A DNA stretch of 34,711 nt from Paludibacteraceae bacterium (GCA_024399615.1 JAKSNQ010000015.1:1-34711); one strand, 5' to 3'. Numbered from the stretch's first letter, positions 26,108 through 34,210 are shown. The notes: generated by a model not told the origin, from the sequence alone. Numbers and translations are program-made.

Positions 26108-27799
26108 ATGAAAACTATTAAGAATATTATCCTTTCTTTGGCTGTAGTACTCGGTTTTACCGCATGTGTCAACGACCTCAATGTCACACCTATCGATCCT
26201 AACGTTGTGCAGGATTTCGATGAGAATGCACTCTTCTGCAAACTCTACAACGCTTTTGCACAAACGGGAAACAAAGGTGGTGGCGGCGATGCCGATATTA
26301 CTACAGATGACGAGGGCTACTGCGGTTTCTTCCGTACCCTCTGCGTACTGAATGAGTTCCCTACCGATGCATATTGGTGGATCTGGAACAATGACGGTGG
26401 CGTTATGGCTACGCTTACTCTTTCTTGGGATGCGGCCAACCCATTCGTCTCTAAACTCTACAACCGTCTCAACTACGGTATTACGATGGCCAACCTCTAT
26501 CTCGACAACACCAAGGACGCTACTGACAAGGAGCATCTGGCACGTCGTGCGGAGGCACGCTTTATCCGTGCGTATAACTACTATTACATGCTTGATTTCT
26601 TTGGAAAAGCACCTTTCACCACTACCGTGGATATGCAGACTCCTGACCAGATCGTGGGTAAGGACCTGTATGATTGGTTGATCAAGGAGATCAACGAGTT
26701 CATGCCGGAAATGTATGAGACAACAGGTGGCCTCGTAGGCATCTATCGCGCTACGCAGCCTGCTGCACAAATGCTTTTGGCACGTCTCTACCTCAATGCT
26801 GAGATCTACACGGGTACTGCTGATTGGGCCAATGCGGCCAAGTACGCAGGCATGGTGAAAGACAATCATCACTTCGACTTGGCTCCTAATTTCTCACACA
26901 TTTTCATGGGTGACAACGACCATAACGATGCTAAGTGCGAAATGATTTTCCTTGCTCAGCAGGATGGTCAGCACAATCGTTCGGATGCCGGCAGCCAATA
27001 TGCTATCGCAGCATGCCGTACCGAGGGTATGAACGACCACGGCGTCAGCGCTGCATGGGGTTGTAACCGTTGCCGTCCTGAACTCGTGATGAAGTTCTTC
27101 CCCGGTAAAACACGTAGCGAGGTTATCGCTCTTGGCAATGGACATGACGAGTTCACCATGCCGGCTGTTGCTGGTGATGATCGTGCTATGTTCTGCCAGA
27201 AAGCGGATGCTGGGTTCGAGGCTGAGTTCTGTGGCTGCTACCATGGTAACGGACAGTTGCTCAAGTCTAACTGGGCACTTTGCAAATGGACCAATCTGTA
27301 TAGCGATGGCACTTCGCCTACATGGACCAGCTATACCGATACCGATGTGCCTTTGATTCGTATGTCGGAGGCATACCTCACCTATGCGGAGGCATTGTAT
27401 CGTCAGGATCCTACCAGCCAGGAAGCACTCGAGGCGCTCAATGCGGTTCGTCGTCGTGCACATGCATCTGAGTTCACAGCTCTTACCGATGAGATTATCT
27501 GCGACGAGTGGTTGCGCGAGTTCTATCTCGAGGGACGTCGTCGTATCGACCTGATTCGTTGGCATGAGTTCGCCGGACCACAGGCTTGGCCATACAACTG
27601 GGAAGGCCGTGGTGGTGCGCAAGTTTGCTCGTTCGTTGGTGAGGTGTGTGACCCTGCTAACGAGAACAACAGTTCTGACAAGGATGCTACCGACCAACTC
27701 GTGGCTCCTATCGCTGTGGACGCACATTTCAATCTCTATCCTATCCCAAGCTCAGAATGTGCTGCTAATCCAAATATGAAGCAGAATCCTGGCTATTAA
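26108..27799 (+). CDS. SusD/RagB-family nutrient-binding lipoprotein
   Basis: A 563-residue surface lipoprotein that caps the SusC pore and binds the glycan. The N-terminus MKTIKNIILSLAVVLGFTAC ends in a lipobox with Cys20, followed by VNDLNVTPIDPN, the standard SusD start. TPR-like helices follow (AEARFIRAYNYYYMLDFFGKAPF). The C-terminal SusD signature is clear: IRMSEAYLTYAEALYRQDP, ALNAVRRRAHASEF and EWLREFYLEGRRRIDLIRWHEF. It lies 41 bp after susC and 37 bp before the third lipoprotein gene. Many Trp and Tyr residues (YWWIWNNDGG, WALCKWTNLY, WPYNWEGRGG) could line the glycan-binding face. Codon bias resembles that of susC. Confidence 0.96.
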   Translation: MKTIKNIILSLAVVLGFTACVNDLNVTPIDPNVVQDFDENALFCKLYNAFAQTGNKGGGGDADITTDDEGYCGFFRTLCVLNEFPTDAYWWIWNNDGGVMATLTLSWDAANPFVSKLYNRLNYGITMANLYLDNTKDATDKEHLARRAEARFIRAYNYYYMLDFFGKAPFTTTVDMQTPDQIVGKDLYDWLIKEINEFMPEMYETTGGLVGIYRATQPAAQMLLARLYLNAEIYTGTADWANAAKYAGMVKDNHHFDLAPNFSHIFMGDNDHNDAKCEMIFLAQQDGQHNRSDAGSQYAIAACRTEGMNDHGVSAAWGCNRCRPELVMKFFPGKTRSEVIALGNGHDEFTMPAVAGDDRAMFCQKADAGFEAEFCGCYHGNGQLLKSNWALCKWTNLYSDGTSPTWTSYTDTDVPLIRMSEAYLTYAEALYRQDPTSQEALEALNAVRRRAHASEFTALTDEIICDEWLREFYLEGRRRIDLIRWHEFAGPQAWPYNWEGRGGAQVCSFVGEVCDPANENNSSDKDATDQLVAPIAVDAHFNLYPIPSSECAANPNMKQNPGY

Positions 27800-27836
27800 T
27801 TATCAATTAACTAATTAGAAAAATATTTTTAAAAAT

Positions 27837-28739
27837 ATGAAAACCAATAAATTTTTCATGGGCGCTATGCTTCTTGGCGCTGCTCTTTTCACCAGCTGTG
27901 GTGATAAGTATACCCTCGTATTCGAGAACAACTCTCAGTACACCGTCAACAACAATACCTATCAGGGTGGTGGTGACACTCCACAGGAACTGCCTGACGT
28001 ACCTGAAACCGACAAGATGGTTCCAGAAGCAGGCAAAATCTGCGTCATCCTCAATCTCGCTGATGGTCTTAACGAGTGCAATGGTATCGGCTTGAAGGGC
28101 TGTCTCAATGGTTCTGACTGGTCTGGTGAGAACACCTATATTGGTGCAGAGAGCTCACAGGTTTCTCGTGACGAAGCTATTCGTTTCGTTTCTTACAAGG
28201 CCGGTACTCCTTACTACATGGCTGTTTTCAACATGGGTGAGGGTGGTATCAACGCAAAGGTATGCCAGTTCTTCCAGGGCGATAGCGGCTGGCAAGGTCA
28301 GGCTACCGACGTAACCGTTGACACCGACCTGACTACTTTGATTCTGGACGTGGACTTCACCTTGAGTGGTGAGGGTCAGTTCGCATTGGCGGCTGGTGCT
28401 CCTGCAGGTGTGCTGGTACTCAATGTAGGTGGCTTCCAGAAGTCTGAGTGCGCAGCTGCACAGCCTGTTGCAACCGAGGCTTGGATCAAGTGCGCTGGTA
28501 ACGGATGGACTCCTGCACAGATGACTGCTACCGGTACTGCCGGTGTCTTCACCTACGAGTCAACCATTACCGATGTTAACACCGTTGGTGCAAATATTGG
28601 TCTTACCGAGGACAACCTGCCTGACTGGTATGATCTGGGCAACGCAGAGTCTCATGGCCTCGCTGAGGGTGATGCTGTTATCTACACCTTCACCTCTACT
28701 TCCGGCTCTGAGGGTACGGTTACCATCGCTAAGAAGTAA
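27837..28739 (+). CDS. SusE/SusF-like surface lipoprotein (probable glycan-binding)
   Basis: A 300-residue lipoprotein encoded directly after susD. The signal sequence MKTNKFFMGAMLLGAALFTSC ends in a lipobox with Cys21. The mature protein seems to have an N-terminal disordered/early segment (NNSQYTVNNNTYQGGGDTPQELPDVPETDK), then two beta-rich repeats: one around KICVILNLADGLNECNGIGLKGCLNGSDW, one around AWIKCAGNGWTPAQMTATGTAGVFTYES...PDWYDLGN. Such Trp-bearing tandem beta domains recall the starch-binding modules of SusE and SusF, but overall similarity to a named family is not evident to me. Position and lipobox make an outer-membrane, surface-exposed accessory binding role likely. It is the last gene before the terminator at 28803-28840. 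Confidence 0.75.
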   Translation: MKTNKFFMGAMLLGAALFTSCGDKYTLVFENNSQYTVNNNTYQGGGDTPQELPDVPETDKMVPEAGKICVILNLADGLNECNGIGLKGCLNGSDWSGENTYIGAESSQVSRDEAIRFVSYKAGTPYYMAVFNMGEGGINAKVCQFFQGDSGWQGQATDVTVDTDLTTLILDVDFTLSGEGQFALAAGAPAGVLVLNVGGFQKSECAAAQPVATEAWIKCAGNGWTPAQMTATGTAGVFTYESTITDVNTVGANIGLTEDNLPDWYDLGNAESHGLAEGDAVIYTFTSTSGSEGTVTIAKK

Positions 28740-28802
28740 TCGCAATTATATACTACTTGGCATAATTACTGCCTACACGTATATAGTTCCCCATTTTTTA
28801 AG

Positions 28803-28840
28803 GCTGCCTGACCGCTTTTGCCGGTCGGGCAGCTGCTTTA
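28803..28840 (+). terminator. Strong hairpin terminator after the SusCDE-like locus
   Basis: A 12-bp stem, GCTGCCTGACCG (28803-28814) with CGGTCGGGCAGC (28822-28833), has one G-U pair and a 7-nt loop. It is followed by TGCTTTATA. It lies 64 bp after the stop of the SusE/F-like gene and before the promoter at 28894, so it separates the two plus-strand transcription units. Confidence 0.82.
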
Positions 28841-28893
28841 TAGGGCGTTTAGACCGCTTCAACGATAGTAAAAGAAGTTCTTTTTGCAGAAAA

Positions 28894-28925
28894 TTTGCAT
28901 ATGTCAAAAAAAAAGCGTACCTTTG
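28894..28925 (+). promoter_or_regulatory. Bacteroidota-type promoter for rlmB-ftsY
   Basis: TTTG (28894-28897) and TACCTTTG (28918-28925) are exactly 20 nt apart, identical in -7 sequence to the tRNA-Ser promoter. Transcription would start near 28932, leaving a leader of about 125 nt before the ATG at 29057. Confidence 0.8.
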
Positions 28926-28950
28926 CAGCGACTTTTGATAAATTGGTATT

Positions 28951-28987
28951 AGTGTGTGCTTGCCTTTACGGCTGTTTGTCACACACT
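28951..28987 (+). promoter_or_regulatory. Leader hairpin upstream of rlmB
   Basis: AGTGTGTG (28951-28958) pairs perfectly with CACACACT (28980-28987). A nested GCC/GGC hairpin (28962-28972) sits in its loop. There is no T-run directly after it. It lies inside the predicted 5' leader and is followed by GGGCGCCCC-type palindromic bases (28991-28999). It may control translation or mRNA decay; no riboswitch family is recognised. Confidence 0.45.
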
Positions 28988-29056
28988 TGAGGGCGCCCCT
29001 TGAGGGAGATGCAGAATGGCCCTTGACTATACACCCATTAAAATACAGTACGACTT

Positions 29057-29983
29057 ATGTTCTTCAAGCAGCAGAATAATACGTTTCGTGGTGACGGGCA
29101 CAACCCACGTCCACATCGCTCCAGTTCATCCCGGTCCGGTTCATCCATATCGTCACATGATTTCGACACGCCACGCTCTTATGGTGGTGGGCGTGATGTG
29201 GAGGCGGCCCGTTCCTATGGACCTAAGGACTATGAGACACGTCGTCCGAAAGAGAAGGAGATGATTTTCGGCATTCGTGCCGTGATAGAGGCGATAGATG
29301 CAGGCAAAACGCTCGACAAGGTGCTCGTTCGTCGAGACATGTCCTCTGCGTTGTCGCGCGAACTGATGGAGAAGCTGGAGGGGTTTCCCACGCCCGTACA
29401 GAAGGTGCCGGTCGAGAAACTCAACCAGTTCACCGATAAGAATCATCAGGGCGTCATCGCCTTTCTGTCTCCCGTCGAGTTCACTCCTATCGATTTGCTC
29501 GTTCCGTCGATCTTTGACGAGGGGAAGGTGCCTTTTCTCGTGGTGCTGGACGGTGTGACCGACGTTCGCAATTTTGGTGCCATAGCGCGCACTTGTGCCT
29601 GTGCCGGTGCAGATGCCGTAATCGTGCCTGCGCGCGGTGGTGCGGCTATCAATGGTGATGCCATCAAGACATCCGCAGGTGCGCTACATACCCTTCCTGT
29701 TTGCAAGGTGGAGAACATGCAGAACGCCCTTCAGTACCTCAAGGACTCGGGGGTGCAGTTGGTTGCTGCAACCGAGCATGCCACGCAGCTCTATACGGAG
29801 GCAGACATGACCGGTCCGGTGGCTATCGTGATGGGCTCTGAGGATTTGGGTATTTTCCCGGCCAATTTGGCCCTTTGCGACACGAAAGTGAAACTGCCTA
29901 TGCAGGGCACGATCGAGTCGCTGAACGTTTCGGTTGCTGCCGGAGTGTTTATGTATGAGGTTGTACGTCAGCGTGGTATCTGA
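29057..29983 (+). CDS. RlmB/TrmH-type rRNA 2'-O-methyltransferase with disordered N-terminus
   Basis: A 308-residue SPOUT-fold methyltransferase expected to 2'-O-methylate a ribose, most likely G2251 of 23S rRNA as RlmB does. An L30e-like substrate-binding domain starts at about residue 69 (MIFGIRAVIEAIDAGKTLDKVLVRRD). The SPOUT motifs are VLDGVTDVRNFGAIARTC (motif 1), AIVMGSEDLGI (motif 2) and LPMQGTIESLNVSVAAGVFMYEV (motif 3, trefoil knot and SAM site). The first 66 residues are Ser/Arg/Gly/His-rich and likely disordered (RPHRSSSSRSGSS); they may add RNA affinity. An internal ATG at 29261 would remove this extension, but the upstream promoter and open frame favour 29057. ftsY follows after 31 bp and is probably co-transcribed. 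Confidence 0.9.
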   Translation: MFFKQQNNTFRGDGHNPRPHRSSSSRSGSSISSHDFDTPRSYGGGRDVEAARSYGPKDYETRRPKEKEMIFGIRAVIEAIDAGKTLDKVLVRRDMSSALSRELMEKLEGFPTPVQKVPVEKLNQFTDKNHQGVIAFLSPVEFTPIDLLVPSIFDEGKVPFLVVLDGVTDVRNFGAIARTCACAGADAVIVPARGGAAINGDAIKTSAGALHTLPVCKVENMQNALQYLKDSGVQLVAATEHATQLYTEADMTGPVAIVMGSEDLGIFPANLALCDTKVKLPMQGTIESLNVSVAAGVFMYEVVRQRGI

Positions 29984-30014
29984 TTGAGAAATAACGGTTT
30001 AGAACATAGAATAT

Positions 30015-30962
30015 ATGGCATTTTTCGGCTTATTCAGTAGAGAAAAGAAAGAGACTCTGGACAAAGGATTGGAAAAATCCAAGGAGTCGGTCCTCAGCAA
30101 GATCTCCCATGCTATCATGGGCAAGTCAGAGGTTGATGATGATGTCCTCGACAACCTCGAGGAGGCGCTAATCACTTCGGATGTAGGAGTAGAGACGACG
30201 CTTCGCATCATCGAGCGTATTCAGGAGCGCGTCAAGCGCGATAAGTATGTCGGTACCGACGAACTGAACGCCATCCTTCGTGAGGAGACAGCGGCTTTGC
30301 TGCAGGAGAATAATCCCGAGACTCAGCCGGATTTTGATGCTCCGTTGCCTGCTAAGCCCTACGTGATTATGGTGGTGGGCGTTAATGGTGTGGGCAAGAC
30401 GACCACTATTGGCAAGTTAGCCCACCAGTACAAGGCCGCAGGAAAGAAAGTGGTACTGGGTGCCGCTGACACTTTCCGTGCCGCAGCTGTGGAGCAACTG
30501 TGTATATGGGGTGAGCGTGTAGGTGTGCCTGTGGTGAAGCAGCAGCAGGGCTCCGATCCGGCATCGGTAGCTTTTGATACCTTGCAGTCGGCCGTGGCAC
30601 AGGATGCTGACGTGGTGCTGATTGATACGGCGGGCCGTTTGCATAACAAGATTAACCTCATGAACGAGCTCACCAAGATTCGCAATGTCATGCAGAAAGT
30701 GGTGCCGAATGCGCCCCACGACGTCATGCTGGTTCTTGACGGTTCGACTGGCCAGAATGCGTTTGAGCAGGCCAAGCAGTTTACCAAAGCGACTCAGGTC
30801 ACCTCGCTGGCAGTGACGAAGTTGGACGGCACGGCGAAGGGTGGTGTAGTGATAGGTATATCAGACCAGTTCAAGATACCGGTCCGCTATATCGGACTGG
30901 GTGAGCAGATGACCGACCTGCAGGTCTTCAATCGCGATGAGTTTGTCAAGTCCCTTCTTTGA
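30015..30962 (+). CDS. ftsY: Signal recognition particle receptor FtsY
   Basis: FtsY is the SRP receptor GTPase that docks ribosome-nascent chain complexes at the inner membrane. The 315-residue form has only the N and G domains with a short amphipathic start (MAFFGLFSREKKETLDKGLEKSKES); the long acidic A domain of E. coli is absent, as is usual in this phylum. GTPase motifs are G1 GVNGVGKTTT (122-131), the insertion-box DTFRAAAVEQL (152-162), G3 DTAGRLHNK (204-212) and G4 TKLDGTAKGG (268-277). It lies 31 bp after the rlmB-like gene and 49 bp before the esterase gene. Confidence 0.96.
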   Translation: MAFFGLFSREKKETLDKGLEKSKESVLSKISHAIMGKSEVDDDVLDNLEEALITSDVGVETTLRIIERIQERVKRDKYVGTDELNAILREETAALLQENNPETQPDFDAPLPAKPYVIMVVGVNGVGKTTTIGKLAHQYKAAGKKVVLGAADTFRAAAVEQLCIWGERVGVPVVKQQQGSDPASVAFDTLQSAVAQDADVVLIDTAGRLHNKINLMNELTKIRNVMQKVVPNAPHDVMLVLDGSTGQNAFEQAKQFTKATQVTSLAVTKLDGTAKGGVVIGISDQFKIPVRYIGLGEQMTDLQVFNRDEFVKSLL

Positions 30963-31011
30963 TGCAAAGCGGTGCTGCAGAAAAATATCGTAAATCATAA
31001 TACCCGATAAG

Positions 31012-32421
31012 ATGAAAAACATTGGCATCGTTATGGCGGCCGCAGTTTTGTGCGCTGCCATGTCTGTACAGGCACAGACACTCAAGATGAAACATCAGGT
31101 TGTGCGCGTGACCGCATACGAGGCATCCACCGCCGTGAACCTGGTTGTCGTTAAACCCGAGGCAAAGATAGAGACGCTGGACCCCAAGGCTTTTACCGTC
31201 GAAACCAATGGTGTTGCCCGCACCGTCAAGGCCATCTACACCTGTGATGACCGAGGCGAGTGGTGCGACAATGGCGAATATCTGGCTTTTGGTCTGGAGA
31301 CGACTGCAGACCGCATGGCGCAGCCTTTGATTCCGATGGGCATGGGGCACTGGAGCACGGCTTATCCGGTCAAAGTGGCATTGGCTAAAGGCAAGACGAT
31401 CAAAGCAGCTGGCAAGAAATATACAGCGGTCGAGTGCGAGACAGTCCATGCGTTGACCAATTTCCTCTCTGAAGCCGACTTTTTCCGTCGTGGCAGTTAT
31501 ACGGGCGTTGCAACCGGTCAGCCGGGTGCGCAGACGCTGACTTATGGCGCATACGAACCCCAGGCGCTGAGACTGGATGGAAAGCCGAATCCGCTCATCA
31601 TCTGGCTGCATGGTGGTGGTGAAGGCGGCACAGATGTCAGCATCGCGCTGATGGGCAACGAGGTGGTCTCGCTCATTCGTGAGGATATCCAGTCTCATTT
31701 CACTACCGACGGCGGCGCACAGGGTGCGTATGTGCTGGCGGTTCAGTGCCCTACGATGTGGATGATGACCTCAAAGGGCTTCGGTCATGGACAGTATCCC
31801 TCTCTCTATAGCGACGTGCTGATGGCGACTATTCAGCATTACTTGACGGAGAACCCCGACGTGGATCGTAATCGTATCTCGTTGGGCGGTTGCTCCAATG
31901 GTGGCTACATGACGATGAACATGCTGATCCGTCATCCTAAGTTTTTCGCAGCTGCTTATCCCACCTGCGAGGCCTATCTGGATGCCAATATCTCGGACAA
32001 CGAGATTCGCTCCCTGTCGGAGGAGAATATCTGGATCGTACAGTCGTACGACGATACCACCGTTGACCCGAAGACCCATTGCATCCCGACCTTCAATCGT
32101 TTGTGCGCAGCCGGCGCGAAGAACGTGTGGATGTCGATGTTTGAGAATGTGCAGGGCATCGACAACCCGGGCACGTCCTTGTATGGGCACTTCTCTTGGT
32201 GCTACCTTTTCAACGATGTCGTTACGTCTTCTCAGGAGCAGAATGGTGTACTTCAGCCCAGCAACAATGGTGGCGGTTCGGTAGCTCCTCAGGGCTTCCA
32301 TAACATCTTCGAATGGATGAACGCGCAAGTGTTGGAGGCTCCTGTGCAGGACTTTGAGAACCCCTTCTCCCACGTGAATGCCGGCAGCCGGGTCGATAAG
32401 GATGGCAAGCAGAAGTACTGA
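31012..32421 (+). CDS. Secreted alpha/beta-hydrolase esterase (CE1/prolyl-oligopeptidase-like)
   Basis: A 469-residue exported hydrolase. A signal peptide spans about 1-21 (AAMSVQA-QTL). An N-terminal beta-rich domain (about 22-185) carries no catalytic motif and may be an Ig-like accessory module. The hydrolase domain has the oxyanion motif LHGGGEGG (199-206), the nucleophile elbow GGCSNGGY with Ser295, an acid candidate in SYDDTTVDP (Asp347/348/352) and the histidine in YGHFSW (His393). The fold resembles feruloyl or acetyl-xylan esterases and PHB depolymerase-like enzymes that cut ester bonds on plant polysaccharides. No sorting tail like that of the pectate lyase is present. It follows ftsY by 49 bp without a clear promoter; substrate is unknown. 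Confidence 0.83.
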   Translation: MKNIGIVMAAAVLCAAMSVQAQTLKMKHQVVRVTAYEASTAVNLVVVKPEAKIETLDPKAFTVETNGVARTVKAIYTCDDRGEWCDNGEYLAFGLETTADRMAQPLIPMGMGHWSTAYPVKVALAKGKTIKAAGKKYTAVECETVHALTNFLSEADFFRRGSYTGVATGQPGAQTLTYGAYEPQALRLDGKPNPLIIWLHGGGEGGTDVSIALMGNEVVSLIREDIQSHFTTDGGAQGAYVLAVQCPTMWMMTSKGFGHGQYPSLYSDVLMATIQHYLTENPDVDRNRISLGGCSNGGYMTMNMLIRHPKFFAAAYPTCEAYLDANISDNEIRSLSEENIWIVQSYDDTTVDPKTHCIPTFNRLCAAGAKNVWMSMFENVQGIDNPGTSLYGHFSWCYLFNDVVTSSQEQNGVLQPSNNGGGSVAPQGFHNIFEWMNAQVLEAPVQDFENPFSHVNAGSRVDKDGKQKY

Positions 32422-32562
32422 ACCATTGGACAATTTGACTATTTTACAATTTGACTGTTTCTTTACCCGCAAGGGGTACGGCAACGCCTCGCTTGGCGCT
32501 ATCACTTCGTGTGGAATATTTGACAATTTTTGCGGAGGATTTTCATATAAAAATAACGAGAG
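32422..32562 (+). other. Spacer with short direct repeats and small hairpins
   Basis: ACAATTTGACT occurs at 32430-32440 and 32446-32456 (16-bp period), and a partial copy GACAATTTTTG lies near 32521. A short CGCC...GGCG hairpin lies near 32485-32495. Such ACAATTTGAC arrays are, to my recollection, frequent intergenic low-complexity elements in Bacteroidales. No clean promoter for the downstream transporter was found. Confidence 0.5.
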
Positions 32563-33930
32563 ATGCTTACTTGGTCTGCCATTTTTACGCTTTTGGTGCT
32601 GGTGGTCATGTTCGGTGTACTGCTATTCACGGAGATCGAACCCGCTTTGGTTTTCGGTGGTGGCATGGCTGCTTTTTGTGTGAGTGGTGTGCTTACTCCT
32701 GACCAATCATTTAGTGGCTTCAGCGACACCTCTGTCATCACGATAATCGTTCTTTATCTTGTCATAGCCGGTTTGACCTATAGCCATGTGTTGGAATGGA
32801 TTGTCAAGTACCTGATGGGACTTCCAAAAACCCTGTCAGGTGCCATCTTGCGCCTGATGGTTCCCGTGGGAGTCTTGAGTGCTTTCCTGAGCAATACGGC
32901 TGTCGTGGCGTTGTTTGTCAATGTCGTTAAACAATGGTCAACAAAACTGGGCGTAAAGCCGAGCAAACTGCTGATCCCGTTGTCCTATGCCTCTGGAATG
33001 GGTGGTATCTGTACATTGATAGGTACGCCTCCCAATATGATTATCTCTGGCATGTATATGGAAGACCATCCCGAAGTGCATCTGGGCCTGTTTGCCACAG
33101 TTGGGGTGGGCTTGATTTGCCTGCTGGTGGGTGTCCTGTCCATGTTGGCGATGCAGCGCTTGTTGCCGGAACGAAAGTCATTAGACGACCCTACTGCTTT
33201 TGACGATTTGTCAGAAATGAAACATGGAGAATGGCGCGTCATGCACCACAAGAGGAGTCATGAGTTGGTGGGAAAACAATTGGAGAATCTGAAAGGTTAT
33301 CACCCCCATCGAAAGGAAGGTGAGAACGATGTTTACGACCATCCCAAGCGAACGGTGTACGCTGCTGGCATCATGCTTCTGATGGTTGTTCTTTCGGCAT
33401 TGAATGTGCTGCCGCTTTTGAAATCGGCACTTTTGGCGGCAGTTCTGATGCTGGTTTTGCGTTGCTGCAATGCCAAGCAGGCCCTTTCTGCCATCAATTG
33501 GAATATCATCATGGTGTTTGCTGGCTCGATTGCCTTGGGCGAAGCCTTGGAACAGACGGGCTTGGCTACGGCCATTGCTAATATGCTGATTGGTTTGTGT
33601 GGCAATAATCCCATCGTGATGTTGGGTGTGCTGACGTTGTTTGCCACTTTCATCACGGAGTTTGTGTCCAACACGGCATGTGGCGCGATGTTCTACCCGA
33701 TAGCCATGTCGGCAGCTACATCCGTAGGCGCCAACCCGTTGACTTTTGCCATCGCGCTGATGGTGGCTGTTTCGAGCAGTTTTGCTACGCCTATAGGCAG
33801 CCCCACGCATATGCTCGTTTACCAGCCTGGCGGCTACCGCTTCGGAGATTTTGTTCGAGTAGGCGTGCCAATGAATCTGATAATCTGGATCACCAATGTT
33901 TCGTCCTGTCTGTTGATTTTTGGGATATAA
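32563..33930 (+). CDS. SLC13-type (divalent anion:sodium symporter family) transporter
   Basis: A 455-residue inner-membrane carrier with two inverted halves. The first half carries FLSNTAVVALFVNVVKQW (SNTA 110-113) and SYASGMGGICTLIGTPPNMIISG (141-163). The second repeats the signature in FVSNTACGAMFYPIAM and SSSFATPIGSPTHMLVYQPGGYRFGDFVRVGVPMN. These paired SNT motifs bind sodium and substrate in SLC13/DASS proteins. The central hydrophilic stretch (about 203-263, rich in His, Lys and Glu) sits where relatives of about 600 residues carry two TrkA_C domains; here it is only a remnant. Substrate could be sulfate, dicarboxylate or similar anions. No biosynthetic neighbour fixes it. Confidence 0.87.
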   Translation: MLTWSAIFTLLVLVVMFGVLLFTEIEPALVFGGGMAAFCVSGVLTPDQSFSGFSDTSVITIIVLYLVIAGLTYSHVLEWIVKYLMGLPKTLSGAILRLMVPVGVLSAFLSNTAVVALFVNVVKQWSTKLGVKPSKLLIPLSYASGMGGICTLIGTPPNMIISGMYMEDHPEVHLGLFATVGVGLICLLVGVLSMLAMQRLLPERKSLDDPTAFDDLSEMKHGEWRVMHHKRSHELVGKQLENLKGYHPHRKEGENDVYDHPKRTVYAAGIMLLMVVLSALNVLPLLKSALLAAVLMLVLRCCNAKQALSAINWNIIMVFAGSIALGEALEQTGLATAIANMLIGLCGNNPIVMLGVLTLFATFITEFVSNTACGAMFYPIAMSAATSVGANPLTFAIALMVAVSSSFATPIGSPTHMLVYQPGGYRFGDFVRVGVPMNLIIWITNVSSCLLIFGI

Positions 33931-34182
33931 TTTTGACCATAAATTGACTATTTGCTCACTGACAACCCTTACATCTCGTGCGACTATCACCTTTGTCTGG
34001 CCCCGTGGGTCTCTCGTGGGTCGGCCGTGGGGCTCCCACCCCTCAGTCGAGTCGACTGACTTTTCCTGGATTAGGTTGACCAGATTTGCAGCACAACAAG
34101 GAGCCTACAACAAGCAGTCTCGACACGTCAAAATATCTCCCTTAACATTTTAAGTGACACTTCTTGTTTTCCCGAAATGCAT
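33931..34182. other. Gene-free spacer rich in inverted repeats after the SLC13 gene
   Basis: No convincing gene. It contains a GC-rich segment with repeated CGTGGGTC (near 34003-34022) and complementary GCTCCCAC, and a perfect palindrome at 34043-34059. Very weak open frames in both directions are shadows. Confidence 0.6.
34043..34064 (+). terminator. Candidate terminator palindrome after the SLC13 gene
   Basis: TCAGTCGA (34043-34050), one G, then TCGACTGA (34052-34059) form perfect 8-bp arms, followed by CTTTTCC. It lies 113 bp downstream of the stop codon. A stem with almost no loop would need to open the central pairs, so it could instead be a protein-binding palindrome. Confidence 0.4.
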
Positions 34183-34210
34183 AAAAAAACCGCCAGCAGT
34201 CTGCTGACGG
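34183..34210 (-). terminator. Rho-independent terminator of the 81-residue gene
   Basis: On the minus strand CCGTCAGC-AGACT-GCTGGCGG (34190-34210) forms an 8-bp stem with one G-U pair, followed directly by seven T (34183-34189). It begins 12 bp after the stop codon of the gene at 34222-34467, which supports that gene being real and expressed. Confidence 0.88.

Noticed and set aside
26894-27727. 277-residue open frame antisense to susD (and 26063-26872 likewise)
   Set aside because: Shadow frames created by codon bias in susD; no recognisable motif, start context or promoter.
33211-33990. 259-residue minus-strand open frame over the SLC13 gene
   Set aside because: His/Gln/Arg-rich antisense shadow of conserved transmembrane segments.
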